From assembly GCF_000264905.1 (NCBI RefSeq), contig NW_006763132.1:61019-125018 (forward strand): 64,000 nt of DNA, written 5' to 3'. The stretch comes from Stereum hirsutum FP-91666 SS1 (lineage: Eukaryota; Basidiomycota; Agaricomycetes; Russulales; Stereaceae). The notes below the pieces were generated by a model, which did not search any database, had not been told where the DNA came from, and was given only the letters and a program-made list of their open reading frames with translations. The position numbers and the translations under genes are program-made. Shown piece by piece: positions 46,893-57,667 of this stretch. Within the stretch, counting starts at the first letter, position 1; every line of letters starts with the position of its first letter.

Positions 46893-47797
46893 ATGCCCGA
46901 GCTCTTCCGTCCTGCGACTAGATACGAAGGGTGTGCCACTTGTGGAAAGACGCCAGACCAAGGTGCTGCACTTCGCGTCTGTAGCGGATGTCGTTCTGTC
47001 TCCTTCTGTGACAAGGCATGCCAGCGAAAGGGCTGGCGTCAGCACAAGTACGTCGTCATTTTCACGTAGCCGTATCTATATTCTTGATGGTATATATTTA
47101 TGGTGGCGGATGTTATACGATGATCAGGTCTGTTTGCCGCCGAGCGCAAGAGCACAGGGGAACTGGGCCTCATTCCGCCAAACCCTCGTCTTCCCCACCT
47201 GAGCATTGCCTTCTGCGCGATTTCGCTGGTTGTCACAGGGAGACGTTCGCGATCATAACTCACAGTGCCCTCATCTCCTACGCCCTCACCGAACCCGGAG
47301 TCTCTCTCGAGACTCTCGACTGCTCCAACCTCTACGTCTACATCACACTCTCTCCCCGCTTAAATCATGACGGTAATCCTGCTCTCGCATTCATCGTACT
47401 CAACATCGGCATGTTGCAATTCGACGACGTCAACGTCAAGCTCCGCCAGCGGATCGAGCTCAAGCCCCAGACCGTGAAAGTTATCCACGAGGCTCGAATC
47501 GAGAAGTGGGGAACGAAGTTGGCGAAGCGAGGTATTCTCTTGGTCTTGCACGCACCAGATCTCGGAATCACTGTCCGCTACGACACCTATATCAGGGAGA
47601 CGAAGGGTCCTACGACTCCGGACAGCAAGGATCCGCGGTTCAAATTTGAGATGTACAAAGTTTGTATTGCAGAGGGGCTGGTATTGAAGAGTTCCATCGG
47701 AGAGTTGGAGGAGCCGAGAGGGTTTGGGAGGATGGTGAAGGGGAAGGGGAAGGATAAGAATTGGACGTGGGTCCTGGGAGGTCGTGCCCCCGAGTGA
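46893..47797 (+). CDS. MYND-type zinc-finger protein, 274 aa
   Basis: Two exons, 46893-47047 and 47128-47797, join within a Lys codon (HK|SVCRR) and give 274 residues. The N-terminal MYND finger has all ligands: CATCGK (C-x2-C), CSGCRSVSFCDKACQ and a following WRQH, completing the paired zinc sites used for protein binding. The rest is one conserved-looking block (ALAFIVLNIGMLQFDDVNVK, LRQRIELKPQTVKVIHEARI, GILLVLHAPDLGITVRYDT) ending with GRMVKGKGKDKNWTWVLGG. This C-terminal domain is common in basidiomycete MYND proteins but has no assigned function that I know. No signal peptide. Such families are usually large in mushrooms; only one copy is in this window. Confidence 0.9.
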
Positions 47798-47908
47798 AGT
47801 TAATCAGATCGTGTACACAGGTCTGCAGGCAGCGCCACTGAGGATTCTTCTTACGGGATATTAGTACCACATACGCGTTTACGATTATTACTTGTGTTTT
47901 AGGGCCTG

Positions 47909-48036
47909 TTCGGTAAAAATGTAGAGCTACGAATACGGGCGACTTATGCATGTGATTGGCTGGAGCCCCCGTATTCGTAACCGGATCTTGCGAAATCGCA
48001 CCTTATATGGGAATATGTAGCTCTACCGATACCGAA
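47909..48036. mobile_element. Small fold-back element (MITE-like), ~128 bp
   Basis: TTCGGTA then TGTAGAGCTAC at 47909-47930 is matched in reverse by GTAGCTCTACCGATACCGAA at 48017-48036. A second nested pair is CGAATACGGG (47930-47939) with CCCGTATTCG (about 47968-47977). The whole can fold into a branched hairpin. The left flank AGGGCCTGTTCGGT resembles ends of hAT-type elements, but no clear target duplication is visible. Confidence 0.5.
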
Positions 48037-48936
48037 ATATGTTTGCCGTTCGTCTCACTGGACTAGAATTATCAGCGTTAATCATACCAAAACAATCTCG
48101 GCCTCTTGTAACCACAGAGTACACTCATAAGTCAAAACGGGAGTATGTTGGCCTAATACTGTCATCCTCAAGGGTCAGAGCATGGACCATAATCGCCATT
48201 GCGTCTGTGTCTCGGTCCCAGTCATGTCTGCGGATTAAGTAAGTTAGTCTCGTATCAAAGTTCGTTTTTTTTTTTTGACGGATACTGTCGTGTTTCCGAG
48301 TATTTTGTAGGACCGATAGATATGAATTACCTATAGCTGTCGAACAGGCGGGAAGTTGACAACGAATGTCGATGAGAGTGAAAGACAGATGGAAATTCAA
48401 ACCGATCAGAACGCTTACGCGTGACGAACGCGTGGCAACCACGCGAGGTTGAAGATCTGGTTGTAGTCTCAATTCCAAGCGCCGGCGACTTTCTTCGTCT
48501 CTGCCTTGTCTCTGCCATACTTGGATGACACAGTGGTCCAGCAGCAGGTTCTGTGATGCTACCAGATGGGCCTCAACAATGGCGTCGTCCAGGTGAGTAA
48601 TACCCGTCATTGAGTCTTCGCAAGGCTCCTGGTATCGGTATCCTAGGTTCTCGAGAGCTCGTAAGTACACAGCAAAAACTTGTTTCCTAAAAGAACCATG
48701 TGTACTCCGGGAGAAGATTATGGTACTACAATTGCATACCTTGGTCTGTGCAGCAGACACTTATCTTCCAAGTATCCTGACCTAAATGCAAGCGGGAAGC
48801 TGCACATGAACATCGATGTTGTGTTCCTGTCACAACCTTCGAGGTTTGAGGGCCGCTGCTACCACGAATCATGGGATCGATTTTATAAGTATAAATATCC
48901 CAATACCTGTGCAACATTCCTTTCCACCAAACGTCC

Positions 48937-50007
48937 ATGTCCTCCCTCGTCGCTTTCAGCTTCGGATCCTTCGGTGATATACTGTCTCTCATTGGCGTTG
49001 CTCGCACAGTCCGGCAGCTGCTGAGCGATAGCCGTGGCGCCTCTTCCGAGTATCAGGACCTTATGCTTGAGTTCGATGCTACGCTCCCTGTCCTGCATCA
49101 CATCCAAGGTGTCACTTCCCCCTCCACACGCGCCTCTAAGGGAAATCTAGCTGCATCCCTTCCTTCATCGATAAATGTCGAAACTGAACTCAAACTAACT
49201 GTCACTAGATCTCGACTGATTTGTATGCGAAGGTCGCGAGGTTTAGAGAGAGCTTGCAGAAGGGAGGGTCGGCCAGTATGATGCGAGATTCGTGGATGAA
49301 GGTTGGATGGGGGTTGTTCAGGAAGGAACAGTTGTTGGAGACGAGGAGGAAGCTCAAAGCGGAAAATGATGTGGCCTGACGCTTCTTGGGGTATCAAACT
49401 CGTGAGTGTTCTTTCTGACCACTTCCTACGCGAGTGCTCGTTCTCAAGGGATCCTCGAGACCCACATGAATGAACTTGGTTAGTCTCGACATCTGTACCA
49501 CTTATCCCCCCATCCACATACGTCCTTCCTGTATGGTCCATGCAACATACTGACTCTCAGTACATCTTCGTCTCAGCGTCCGCGGAAGATTTCTTGACTC
49601 TCAACAACGATATTAGACTACCTCTCGCCACACGCCTCCACGCTTTCGATATCGGCGTCGCACTAGATGATTCTCTCCACATAGTCGACTGCATCTTGGA
49701 GTGGCCCGGCCTGCCCAGCCGCACAACCATGAAGTTCGAGCATCTTGCTGATCTTGTTCACGACGATATCATGACTTGTGTGTTAGCCCTTCAGGGTCGT
49801 TTCTCTAGCACGGTGGTGGACGGAGCCGACAAACTCAAGCGTACGTATTCTCGCAGCTCTGAAGAAGTCCAGTTTGGAGGGCTCGGGAAGCTCGAATGGC
49901 TGGGGATATCCAGAAAACACCCCGGACGCGGAGACTCTTGCATCACCACAGATACTACAGCTACCATTGCAACAATGTATGCAGCATCTGACTGTGTTCA
50001 ATGCTAG
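48937..50007 (+). CDS. Protein with basidiomycete STAND-type N-terminal domain, apparent frameshift
   Basis: The start MSSLVAFSFGSFGDILSL and the following VRQLLSDSRGASSEYQDLM are typical of the N-terminal domain found in many Agaricomycete STAND/NLR-like and stand-alone proteins. After an intron comes LYAKVARFRESLQKGGSASM then MRDSWMKVGWGLFRKEQLLE. This exon ends in frame at a TGA near 49377, but one base later in frame the codons continue LTLLGVSNS up to a GTGAGT donor at 49401, so one base seems to be missing. A later exon (about 49560-49800) reads FVSASAEDFLTLNNDIRLPL and HIVDCILEWPGLPSRTTM. The 3' end is uncertain. It has no NACHT domain in this window. It may be a fresh pseudogene or a sequencing error. 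Confidence 0.6.
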
Positions 50008-50509
50008 ATGCTCGCGGTTCCACATTCGCGTAGAGGCTCAGTTGGCCTCGGGCTCACTCAAGAGCGTTAGCACCACTGGCCTCCGACGCTCGGGGTGTAC
50101 CGAAGCTACTTAATAGGAATGTCGGAAGATATGATCATGGAGGCTGAGCAATTGTTCAGGGAGGTGTATTCTAGGCTTTATGAGACTTATGAGATGTTGA
50201 TGCAGATATGGGAGTTTCAGAAAACGCTTTGGGTACGTGTGCGTGATACTTTTGTGTTCCCGAAGCTCGCAAACGACTAGACTGCCTTGTGTGAGGTCTG
50301 CTACGGAGACTAACAAACGACCCCAATCACCGTTTGTCTATAGGGGAGGAGATTCGCGAAAGAACGCAAAGTGTCGCATGGCTAGTGAGGCAAGAAGGGT
50401 AAGTTTGAACGGAGTCTAACCATCTGTAGCCTCCTCTTATCGTCCACGACGTCCTAGCGATTTTTCCCTTCACACTCAAGACATACCAATGCTGACCTTC
50501 ATTATAATA

Positions 50510-50900
50510 TATGGATTCTGCAGAGGATTTCATTCGGCTTCGCACCGCCTCTGCAGTCGAGCTCCCCGCTGTGATCCGATTCGAGCAAGATTCGAGTTCT
50601 GTCAATAGCTACAATCAATAAGGTATTGGAAGCTTCACCTTCCATGTCATAGACGATGACTTTTACATCCTGTCCGCGCCGAGTCTTGTTATCTGACTAC
50701 GAGGAAAAGAAGTTGACATATTCAGGTCGCCGCGTTACCGCCAAGTGCTGCCAGATCCAAATGCTCAGATCCTCGATCCTCCGGGTCAAAGCGCCTTCGA
50801 CGTCCGCCACATCCCCTCGAGCTCTTCCCTCCTATTTCGCGCTCGCTGTGGTGCCATACATATACCGCCTCCGACCTTGCACTTAAGAGCCTCACATATG
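50510..50900 (+). other. Possible partial second copy of the same family
   Basis: SAEDFIRLRTASAVELPAVI at about 50520-50580 has the same layout as SAEDFLTLNNDIRLPLATRL in the gene to its left, and FHVIDDDFYILSAPSLV follows at about 50641-50690 before a stop. A helical stretch, MSEDMIMEAEQLFREVYSRL, lies upstream at 50119-50180. I could not join these into a gene; it may be a decayed duplicate. Confidence 0.3.
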
Positions 50901-51486
50901 TATCCCTGGAGCCCCGCTTGACGTTCATCTGGTGACCGAATTAATACCTGGACCGCTATCGCCAGAGATAAGAACACGATGGACAATATGAGGATCAAAC
51001 AAATTCACTCCCGAATTTTAGCTCGTCCCCGAGCCACTAGAATCCAGATCCACGATCCAACGGTATGCAATGTGATTGGCTGTTGCTTGGTCTTGTCCCG
51101 ACGATACCGACTTGCTCAAATAACGGCTTCAGCTGTATATGTATGCGCTTCGCTGTCAGCCTTCCCCGTCCTAAATGCGCTGGGGAGGTTCATATTTGTA
51201 TTATTTTACGGTCCAGTAGGTACGGTTCCTAGGCCGTTGACGGTCACGAGCATCAAGCTACGACTATAATTACGCGCGCTCACCACGTATCCGTTCTTTT
51301 GGTTCTCCACCTCTAACCATCACCCCCTCCAGTTGAACTAACTCTCTAAGCTTGCGGTTCGTGCTTATTCCGCCGGCGGCGGCACTTTCCTCTCTGGTTT
51401 CAACTGGCTGGATAACCCACTACGACGTGAGGGACTCAGCACGTACTTGACTGCCAGAGGTGGTCTCATACATCAGGCCAATCATT

Positions 51487-54140
51487 ATGGCGTTCGAGTA
51501 TACCCTGGAAAAGCAAAACCTCGCGTACGTGCAACTTCAGCTTCAAAGTCTAATCTATTAGCCCATTCAATATCAATACTACTTATTTACTTGTTGTGGT
51601 GTTTTTCTTCGCCCGCTATCGCTGCTCGCTGGTTGAAGCAATCATCTATGGGCCATATCCTCCGCAGTGGGTGCCGGCCTCTGCTTTCTGGTTCTCTTTC
51701 TTGCTGGGCTTGTGTGGATGCACCAGCCATCACGACATCACCTAGACAGAGTGAGCTTTAGGATCGTTATGTTAGCACTCGTGGGGAAGTGAGCTTTACT
51801 CTCTTATATCTCTTTCAGTTTCGTGCTTTTTATCCTCTTGGTTGTTGTCACTATGGATACTTATAAAAGGGTTCATTTTCGCTTATGTGGCGAATCGATT
51901 ACGGGATTTGCTTTCATGAAGCTTGTTCTATGCCATTGCGAGTGCTATCGGGGGCCAGTTGACAGGTCCAAGTTTTGGATGTGGGTTCTCGGTCTTCATT
52001 CTGCAGGTTGGTCGTCGATCTAATGTCTCCGTTATCCACCTTCTGATTCCGTATTGCAGCTCACGCTACAGTTCTCGAACTTCTTGTTCTTCTCCATTGC
52101 TCTTAATCTTCAGTACGTCCACCTGTATCCAGAGCTCATCTTTATCCGACTTCCACCCAATTCGTACTCCCGACTGCGAAGTGATGTTCCGCAGTGAAAA
52201 TGGCTAATTCTGACACTGTGCTCAACCGCGTCTCGTTATCATCGCAGGCTTGTTGTAGTCCACGGTGTCGACGGTCGTAAGATGAAGAAATACTACGTCA
52301 TCGGATCTACGTTCATGTCCACTGCACTCACCGTCCCGGCGTACGCTGCGGGTCAATACGGGTGCGTGATATTGATCCTTGAAATTCTTCGTATGCTTAG
52401 CGCCTGTTTGCACCGTCCTCTGTGATTTCAGGTGGGACCCGCTTGAGTCAGTATGCTGGTATACGAGCGGTGATATGTCACAGCGATTGGCGTGGCAGGT
52501 TCGTACTCTCAACTCCGTTTATCTTCTTTTGTTCATCTCCATCCCACTCGGCCATTTTTTCCCTCCCAGGTCAGCACGCAAATGCTCTGGACGGGCTTAA
52601 CAGTACTCGGCGAAGTCGTAACCTCAATAGCGGTGACAACCTTTATGGTTAGGCATTATGTACGTGCATGGTCCGATGACTCTTCCCTTCCACTTCCGCC
52701 CTATCTCGACACCCGCCCCTATGTCATTCGGAGTATGACCTTTCTCGTCTCACTTTTTCCAATGTGGTAACACTTTAAATGACGTCCAGATCCGCCAGAA
52801 ACGAATCTTCACGAACAGTCAGGAGTCCTCCTCCTCTCAAGGACAAAGCCGATCTCAAACTGGTGGGATAACGACGTACAATTCCCCTCAGATCATCCAC
52901 GCGAACAGTTTCAAGACCATCATTGCCCGCGTCTGTACGTTGCTATTCTCCCTCTCTTCCACCACGTTTTTGAGTGTTTCCTTTGAATATTTGAACGGCC
53001 TTGTTGATTATTCCGATTTTGAATGCATTGACCTTTCTGTGCGACAGCGCTTTATCCTATGGCTTCCATACTTGTCAACGCGCTCACTATCATGACGTCT
53101 CTGCATTCGACGATCAGTCAGGGGATCAAGACACAGACAGTGAGTCTTCTTCTTACCCCATGTCGCGATCTCGTCTCGAGACAACGCACCCTTGTCCAAA
53201 CGGAAATCACATCCAGCTCATGTTCAATCTTCCAGGACTTCGACATCATGGCTCTCAGTAAGCTCCGTCTAGTCACTTATTATCTATGCATGCACTAACC
53301 TCACGCATGTCAATAAGGCGACTTCCTCTACGGCGGTAGAGCTATCGTCTACGCGCTCCTCGCCGCTACCGATCCCGTGCGTTTTCCGCTTCTTCGTGTC
53401 TACGTCCATTTGTCTTGTATCCATCCATTTACGCTATATCTTACTATGTTCTTTATCCTATCGTCCTGGTCATCTCTATTTCTCATTGATTTGACTCGCG
53501 TTATTCATAGGCGCTTATCCGAGGCCTCACATCCCTCCTCCTACATACCCTCCCCCTATCGTGGCTTACTTTCTTCGGTCGCCAACCCCGTACAGACTCT
53601 CAGCACTCCTCCGTTCACTTCGCCACCTTCAGCAAGTCAAGTTTCAGCCGTCAACGTGGCCAGACGAACACAATAGGGGGCAGAGGTGCCGGTGCCGGGG
53701 GTGGGTCTGAGGGCATGGTGGTCACAATTGAGCTGGAGACCGTCAGGGAGCCTGACTATGCCGTTGGGCTAGAAACAAGGGAAGCAATGGGCCCGGATAA
53801 GAAGGGTGCGAGTCGGGTGCGAGACGACATCGAGCAGGAAGAAGAGGAGAGCAGGAAGGCGACCGATACCAAAATCCGGGATCTTGAGGAGTCGGATACG
53901 GGTTTCAGGGACGGGTCGATACTACCTTCGTCAAGAGCAGTGATTGATGTCGATGGTCTGCCTGCATTTGGAGGGCCAGTGGGATCAGGGAGAAGGGTTA
54001 GCTTGGACGGTCAGGGGGTCGAAGACGATGAGGGTAGAGGCAGGCAGCGAAGGTCTTGGGACGCGGGTGCAGCTATGAGGAGAAGACATAGAGAGGCGAT
54101 GAGGCGGGAGGAAGAGGATGCATTTGGGAGGCAACTTTGA
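51487..54140 (+). CDS. Seven-transmembrane receptor (fungal GPCR-like) with long acidic tail
   Basis: Plasma-membrane receptor. Start MAFEYTLEKQNL gives a short outside N-terminus, joined by an intron to NHLWAISSAVGAGLC (TM1). Then RIVMLALV with FYAIASAIGGQL (TM2), GCGFSVFILQLTLQF with SNFLFFSIALNLQLVVVHG (TM3), KYYVIGSTFMSTALTVPAYA (TM4), a conserved outer loop AGQYGWDPLESVCWYTSGD, VSTQMLWTGLTVLGEVVTSI (TM5), YPMASILVNALTIMTSLHS (TM6) and FLYGGRAIVYALLAATDPAL (TM7). The QYGWDP..CWY loop is shared by a basidiomycete receptor group related to cAMP/secretin-like receptors. The C-terminal tail of about 190 residues is rich in Asp/Glu/Arg (RDDIEQEEEESRK) and ends MRREEEDAFGRQL. Ligand unknown; signalling through a heterotrimeric G protein is assumed from the fold. 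The join between TM1 and TM2 exons (about 51780-51920) is not fully resolved. Confidence 0.82.
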
Positions 54141-54594
54141 CTGTCTTTTCGTGTTTGTAGAGCTATGCACTGATTTATGAATTACACATGACCCACTTTG
54201 AGCTTTGATCATGGGTGTCGACGTCTTGCTGTTGACATGAGACTTCTGAGCGGAAACCGTGGAGGGATATATCTCGTACCCAATGTTCACTGTAATCCGT
54301 TCGATTAGCGAAGTATGTATACTATATGCTAGGTACACAATATATGACGCAAGTCTAATCGCAAAAGATAACAGTACTCAAATCCATTCAGAGGAAAGGA
54401 TAACGGCCCAGCTGCTGAATGCTACCGACCAATTTGATTCAGCCTGCTAACCCATGATAGCCTATAGACAGACATGCCGTGGAGGAGACCTTACGTGCAC
54501 ACATCATCGTACGAAATGCACGGGTTGGGGTAGAAGCCGGAGAAGAGAATTGACAATGTAATAGCTGAAGCCCAGGGCCGAGACGCATGGTGCT

Positions 54595-55666
54595 TTACGA
54601 TGGCTGAATGACAGTCGCCTTTTGAAGCGAAGCTGCAGTCTGAACCAACACTCTCCCGTTCATCGTCGCGCCCGTAATGAGAGTGGCAGACGTCGCACCA
54701 AGCAAGACGCCCTCGAAATGGGAGTCGCCGCCGAGCGTGACGGCTCCTATCAACGTCAAAAGTATTAGTCTAGTCTTTCGACAACAATGGCACAGGCTAT
54801 GGGAATTCCAGAGATTAGACATACCCGATACAACCCAGACAATATTGCTCGCGAGCGCGCCTCCAGCCAAAATTATTCTGACGCCCACGGCCGAGGAGAG
54901 GCCTCCAGAGATCTGGAATATCCACGCTATGAGCCACATAACGTCAACGTCGGTTCAAACACGACTATTAAAACCAAAGGAAGAGAGAACAATCCATGAT
55001 TTACTATCGGATGCGGTACCAGATATAGTAAGTGTGGAGGGGATAGAGACGCTGGTGGTCCACTTGTATAGGCCAGGGCTGAGCGTTAATCCACCAATTT
55101 TACCTGTGTAGATACGGAGGGGTTAGTGACCCACTTTTTCTGTTGTGAATACACTTATAGACGTGGACTCACCGCTCGAGAGGTTTATAAAGTCGGGATT
55201 CACCCGGCCTGCAGCATCAACGAAAGCTGTCTCCATGTTCGAGACTGCTGTGGTCAGTTGGCCTGGGGTTGGCGGTGTAAAATCCGCAGCGAGAAGCTCT
55301 CCAATAACTTGAGTCGAAGTGGCAAATGTTCCAATCTTTGTGAGTGCGAAGCCCGTGAGGAAACTTGATGCCGAGGGGCTCACGCCGACGTTTCCATCTA
55401 GGAACCAAATACCATGGTCCGTGAGCCTTAGAGATAGACACCATAGAGGAGAATTAAACACCAATTGATGATGGAGGCACGGTGGACACTGCTGCTTTCG
55501 CGAGGATGGCAAACGTTCCCGCACTGCCGAGCGGCACAGCGGCGGGGCCTGCCGCTAGCACAACGGTAACAAACTGAGGGAGAATAACGGGCACGGTCAG
55601 ACATAGAAGTGAAGAGTGGGAAACAAAAATACGTACCACGAAAAGGATAGCAGAAAGAATCTTCAT
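54595..55666 (-). CDS. Ice-binding (antifreeze) protein, DUF3494 family, secreted
   Basis: Predicted beta-solenoid that binds ice crystals. The start MKILSAILFV joins across an intron to FVTVVLAAGPAAVPLGSAG, a signal peptide followed directly by the DUF3494 domain. Family blocks in order: TFAILAKAAVSTVPPSSI, GNVGVSPSASSFLTGFAL, STQVIGELLAADFTPPTPGQ, LTTAVSNMETAFVDAAGRVN, GGLTLSPGLYKWTTSVSIP, ISGTASD, WIFQISGGLSSAVGVRIIL, ASNIVWVVSGAVTLGGDSHF, EGVLLGATSATLITGATMN and GRVLVQTAASLQKATVIQPS at the stop. The length is about that of other fungal members (near 240 residues) and no break is seen. It contains no extra domains. Such genes are thought to have spread by horizontal transfer among microbes; in fungi they protect against freezing. 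The base composition here does not stand out. Confidence 0.92.
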
Positions 55667-56873
55667 TTGGAAACTGTGGGAGGAAGGAAGTGCTGCGATT
55701 GAGGAGGGGGTGAAGAAATTAGACGATACATACTTCCACTTTATACGTTATGGAACGTATCATAATGGTTTTCTTTCGATGACGAATGTGATGCCAAAGG
55801 CAAGTGGTTCCTGTGAATGGTGTCATACATACCGCGTTTCGTTCCGATACTGGGTTGAAAATACATAGCCGCTCGAAAGTGAACAAGTCCGTAGGAGCAA
55901 AGAGCAGATAAAGGGGCTTACCGTGTACACGAAAATAACGGAGAAGAGGAAGGACGAGATTATATCTCTTCTGCATTTTGCTATCAATGTTCCGAAGAGT
56001 ACCCGCGAGCCAAGAGAAATACGGTAGCATGAATGATTGTGTAGGGCACCAGTTTCATTCGCGTCATGGACTCTGTATATTCATCGAGCGATCTCGGTAG
56101 TTCGGAGAACGCACAGAAAGGAATCCATACCACACCACTAGACCCCACCGGTGATGAATGACAACATCCTTCTGAACAGATTGTTCACGAGTGGTGTAGT
56201 AGCATGATCAGAACTGCAAGATCCGAGGAGAGGAAAGAACGGGAGCTAGACTAGTCTTTATACACCACTATTTTTACAGTACAATTAAGGATCTTTCATG
56301 GTGACGGTCCGAAGGTCAGCATGAGGACTGTCTGTGAGAGTGTAGATGGCTGCCAGGCGGACGAGAGGAGGCTCCTGACTCCACGGACGAGGAGTCAATA
56401 GATTTGCTTCCGCATGACTTTCTACGCGCCGATCTATACACGAATTTGGCGAAGTTTTTGTTCGACATAGTGGGGACATATGAAATTGTTGGATGCTAGG
56501 GCCAAAGGATAAGAGACGAGTCCCAGGGCTGAACGTCGCTTGCGAAGAGTGTGCGTATGTAGCCGTAGAAACAGACATCCGTTGTGTAGCAGCTCGGTTA
56601 ATATGGCACGCGCCGGCAAGTGTGAGCAGCGACACTCACGTTGAGGGTAAAAAATGTGTGAATTCTGTAGTTGATGACTCGGGACGCTGAGAGGGTGTGA
56701 CTTATGAGCAAGGCGGCGACAGAGAGCTCGATACATCCCCGGCCACATGGGTTTAGGTCTGTTTAGTGCGCACAGACGGGAATAGGAGAAACAGATGAGG
56801 GACGTATTTGTTAAGCCCCAAGGACAGCATTATGAAAGAAGTCGAAGGCATCACCTTTGCTGGTGGTTTCGAA
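55667..56873. other. Intergenic, no gene seen
   Basis: Promoter side of the ice-binding gene and an unrecognised stretch. Short open frames at 56285-56748 (-) have no recognisable content. Confidence 0.4.
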
Positions 56874-57154
56874 TACTGTACCATTTGAATCGGTTCGCCA
56901 CCCCCTTGTGACTGTGACCGAAAAGTTCAGATTTCGCCACGCCAGCACGCGGCGGAGCCGCGTGACGAACTGGAAATTTCGCCTTTTTTATTCATTTTTG
57001 AGCGGTTTTCGAGGGGGTACATGGCGCCGAAGGCGCCCGGTCACGGAAATTTTTTCGCCAGGTGGGCCTCTGTGACCTGTGACCTGTCCAGATTTCGCCC
57101 ACCAGAGGGAGGTCTGTGACCGTGACATGGCGAACCGATTCAAATGGTACAGTA
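56874..57154. mobile_element. MITE, 281 bp, 27-bp perfect inverted ends
   Basis: The left end starts TACTGTACCATTTGAATCGG (56874-56900 in all) and the right end at 57128-57154 is its perfect reverse complement. Outer TA dinucleotides could be a TA target duplication, giving ends CTGTACCATTTG, as in Tc1/mariner-type MITEs. The inside is GC-rich with further short repeats of CAGATTTCGCC and TGACCTGTGACC and self-complementary pieces such as cacgcggcggagccgcgtg. No protein is encoded. Confidence 0.82.
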
Positions 57155-57667
57155 AGACGAAGCAAAGACAGACTCGTGAGTCTCTTTGGTCGGAGTCTGT
57201 CGGAGCGGGGCTGACCTTCGGATGTAGCCGCCTATGTAGATATCGACGCCACCGGGTTTCCTTCATCATGCACAGCGCCGGATCCAGTTGTCTGCACGCT
57301 TTGAACTCGTCCGGACAAAGGCAATATATGTGCTGTGACGGCAGAATTTAATCATGATTCATTTCTGCGACGCAGAAAAGAGGATCCTGTGCTATGATGT
57401 ACAGAAGGCCTCTAAGGGTCGGAGCACATGCGGTGAGAGCGTCCTCATGACTCGTCCATACCGAAATCTCGCTGTGAAGGCTCATCTCATGCACCCTTTG
57501 CTATACTTTGCTTTTTTCCTCCAAAAATCTGATATTGATTAAAACCCTCTTTATTAGGAGTCTCGTATGTACTTATCCAGAAGTACTATGAGGCGATTTG
57601 AACCTCACCAACAATGAGAACACAATGTATACATTTAGATTCGATAATCAGACCACAAACGCACATT
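57155..57667. other. Short intergenic, no gene seen
   Basis: 3' flank of the third NmrA-like gene; nothing else supported. Confidence 0.4.

Noticed and set aside
48125..48760. Minus-strand 211-residue open frame
   Set aside because: No recognisable family, runs through a poly-T tract, and lies in front of the well-supported plus-strand STAND-domain gene. A real gene cannot be excluded, but nothing supports it.
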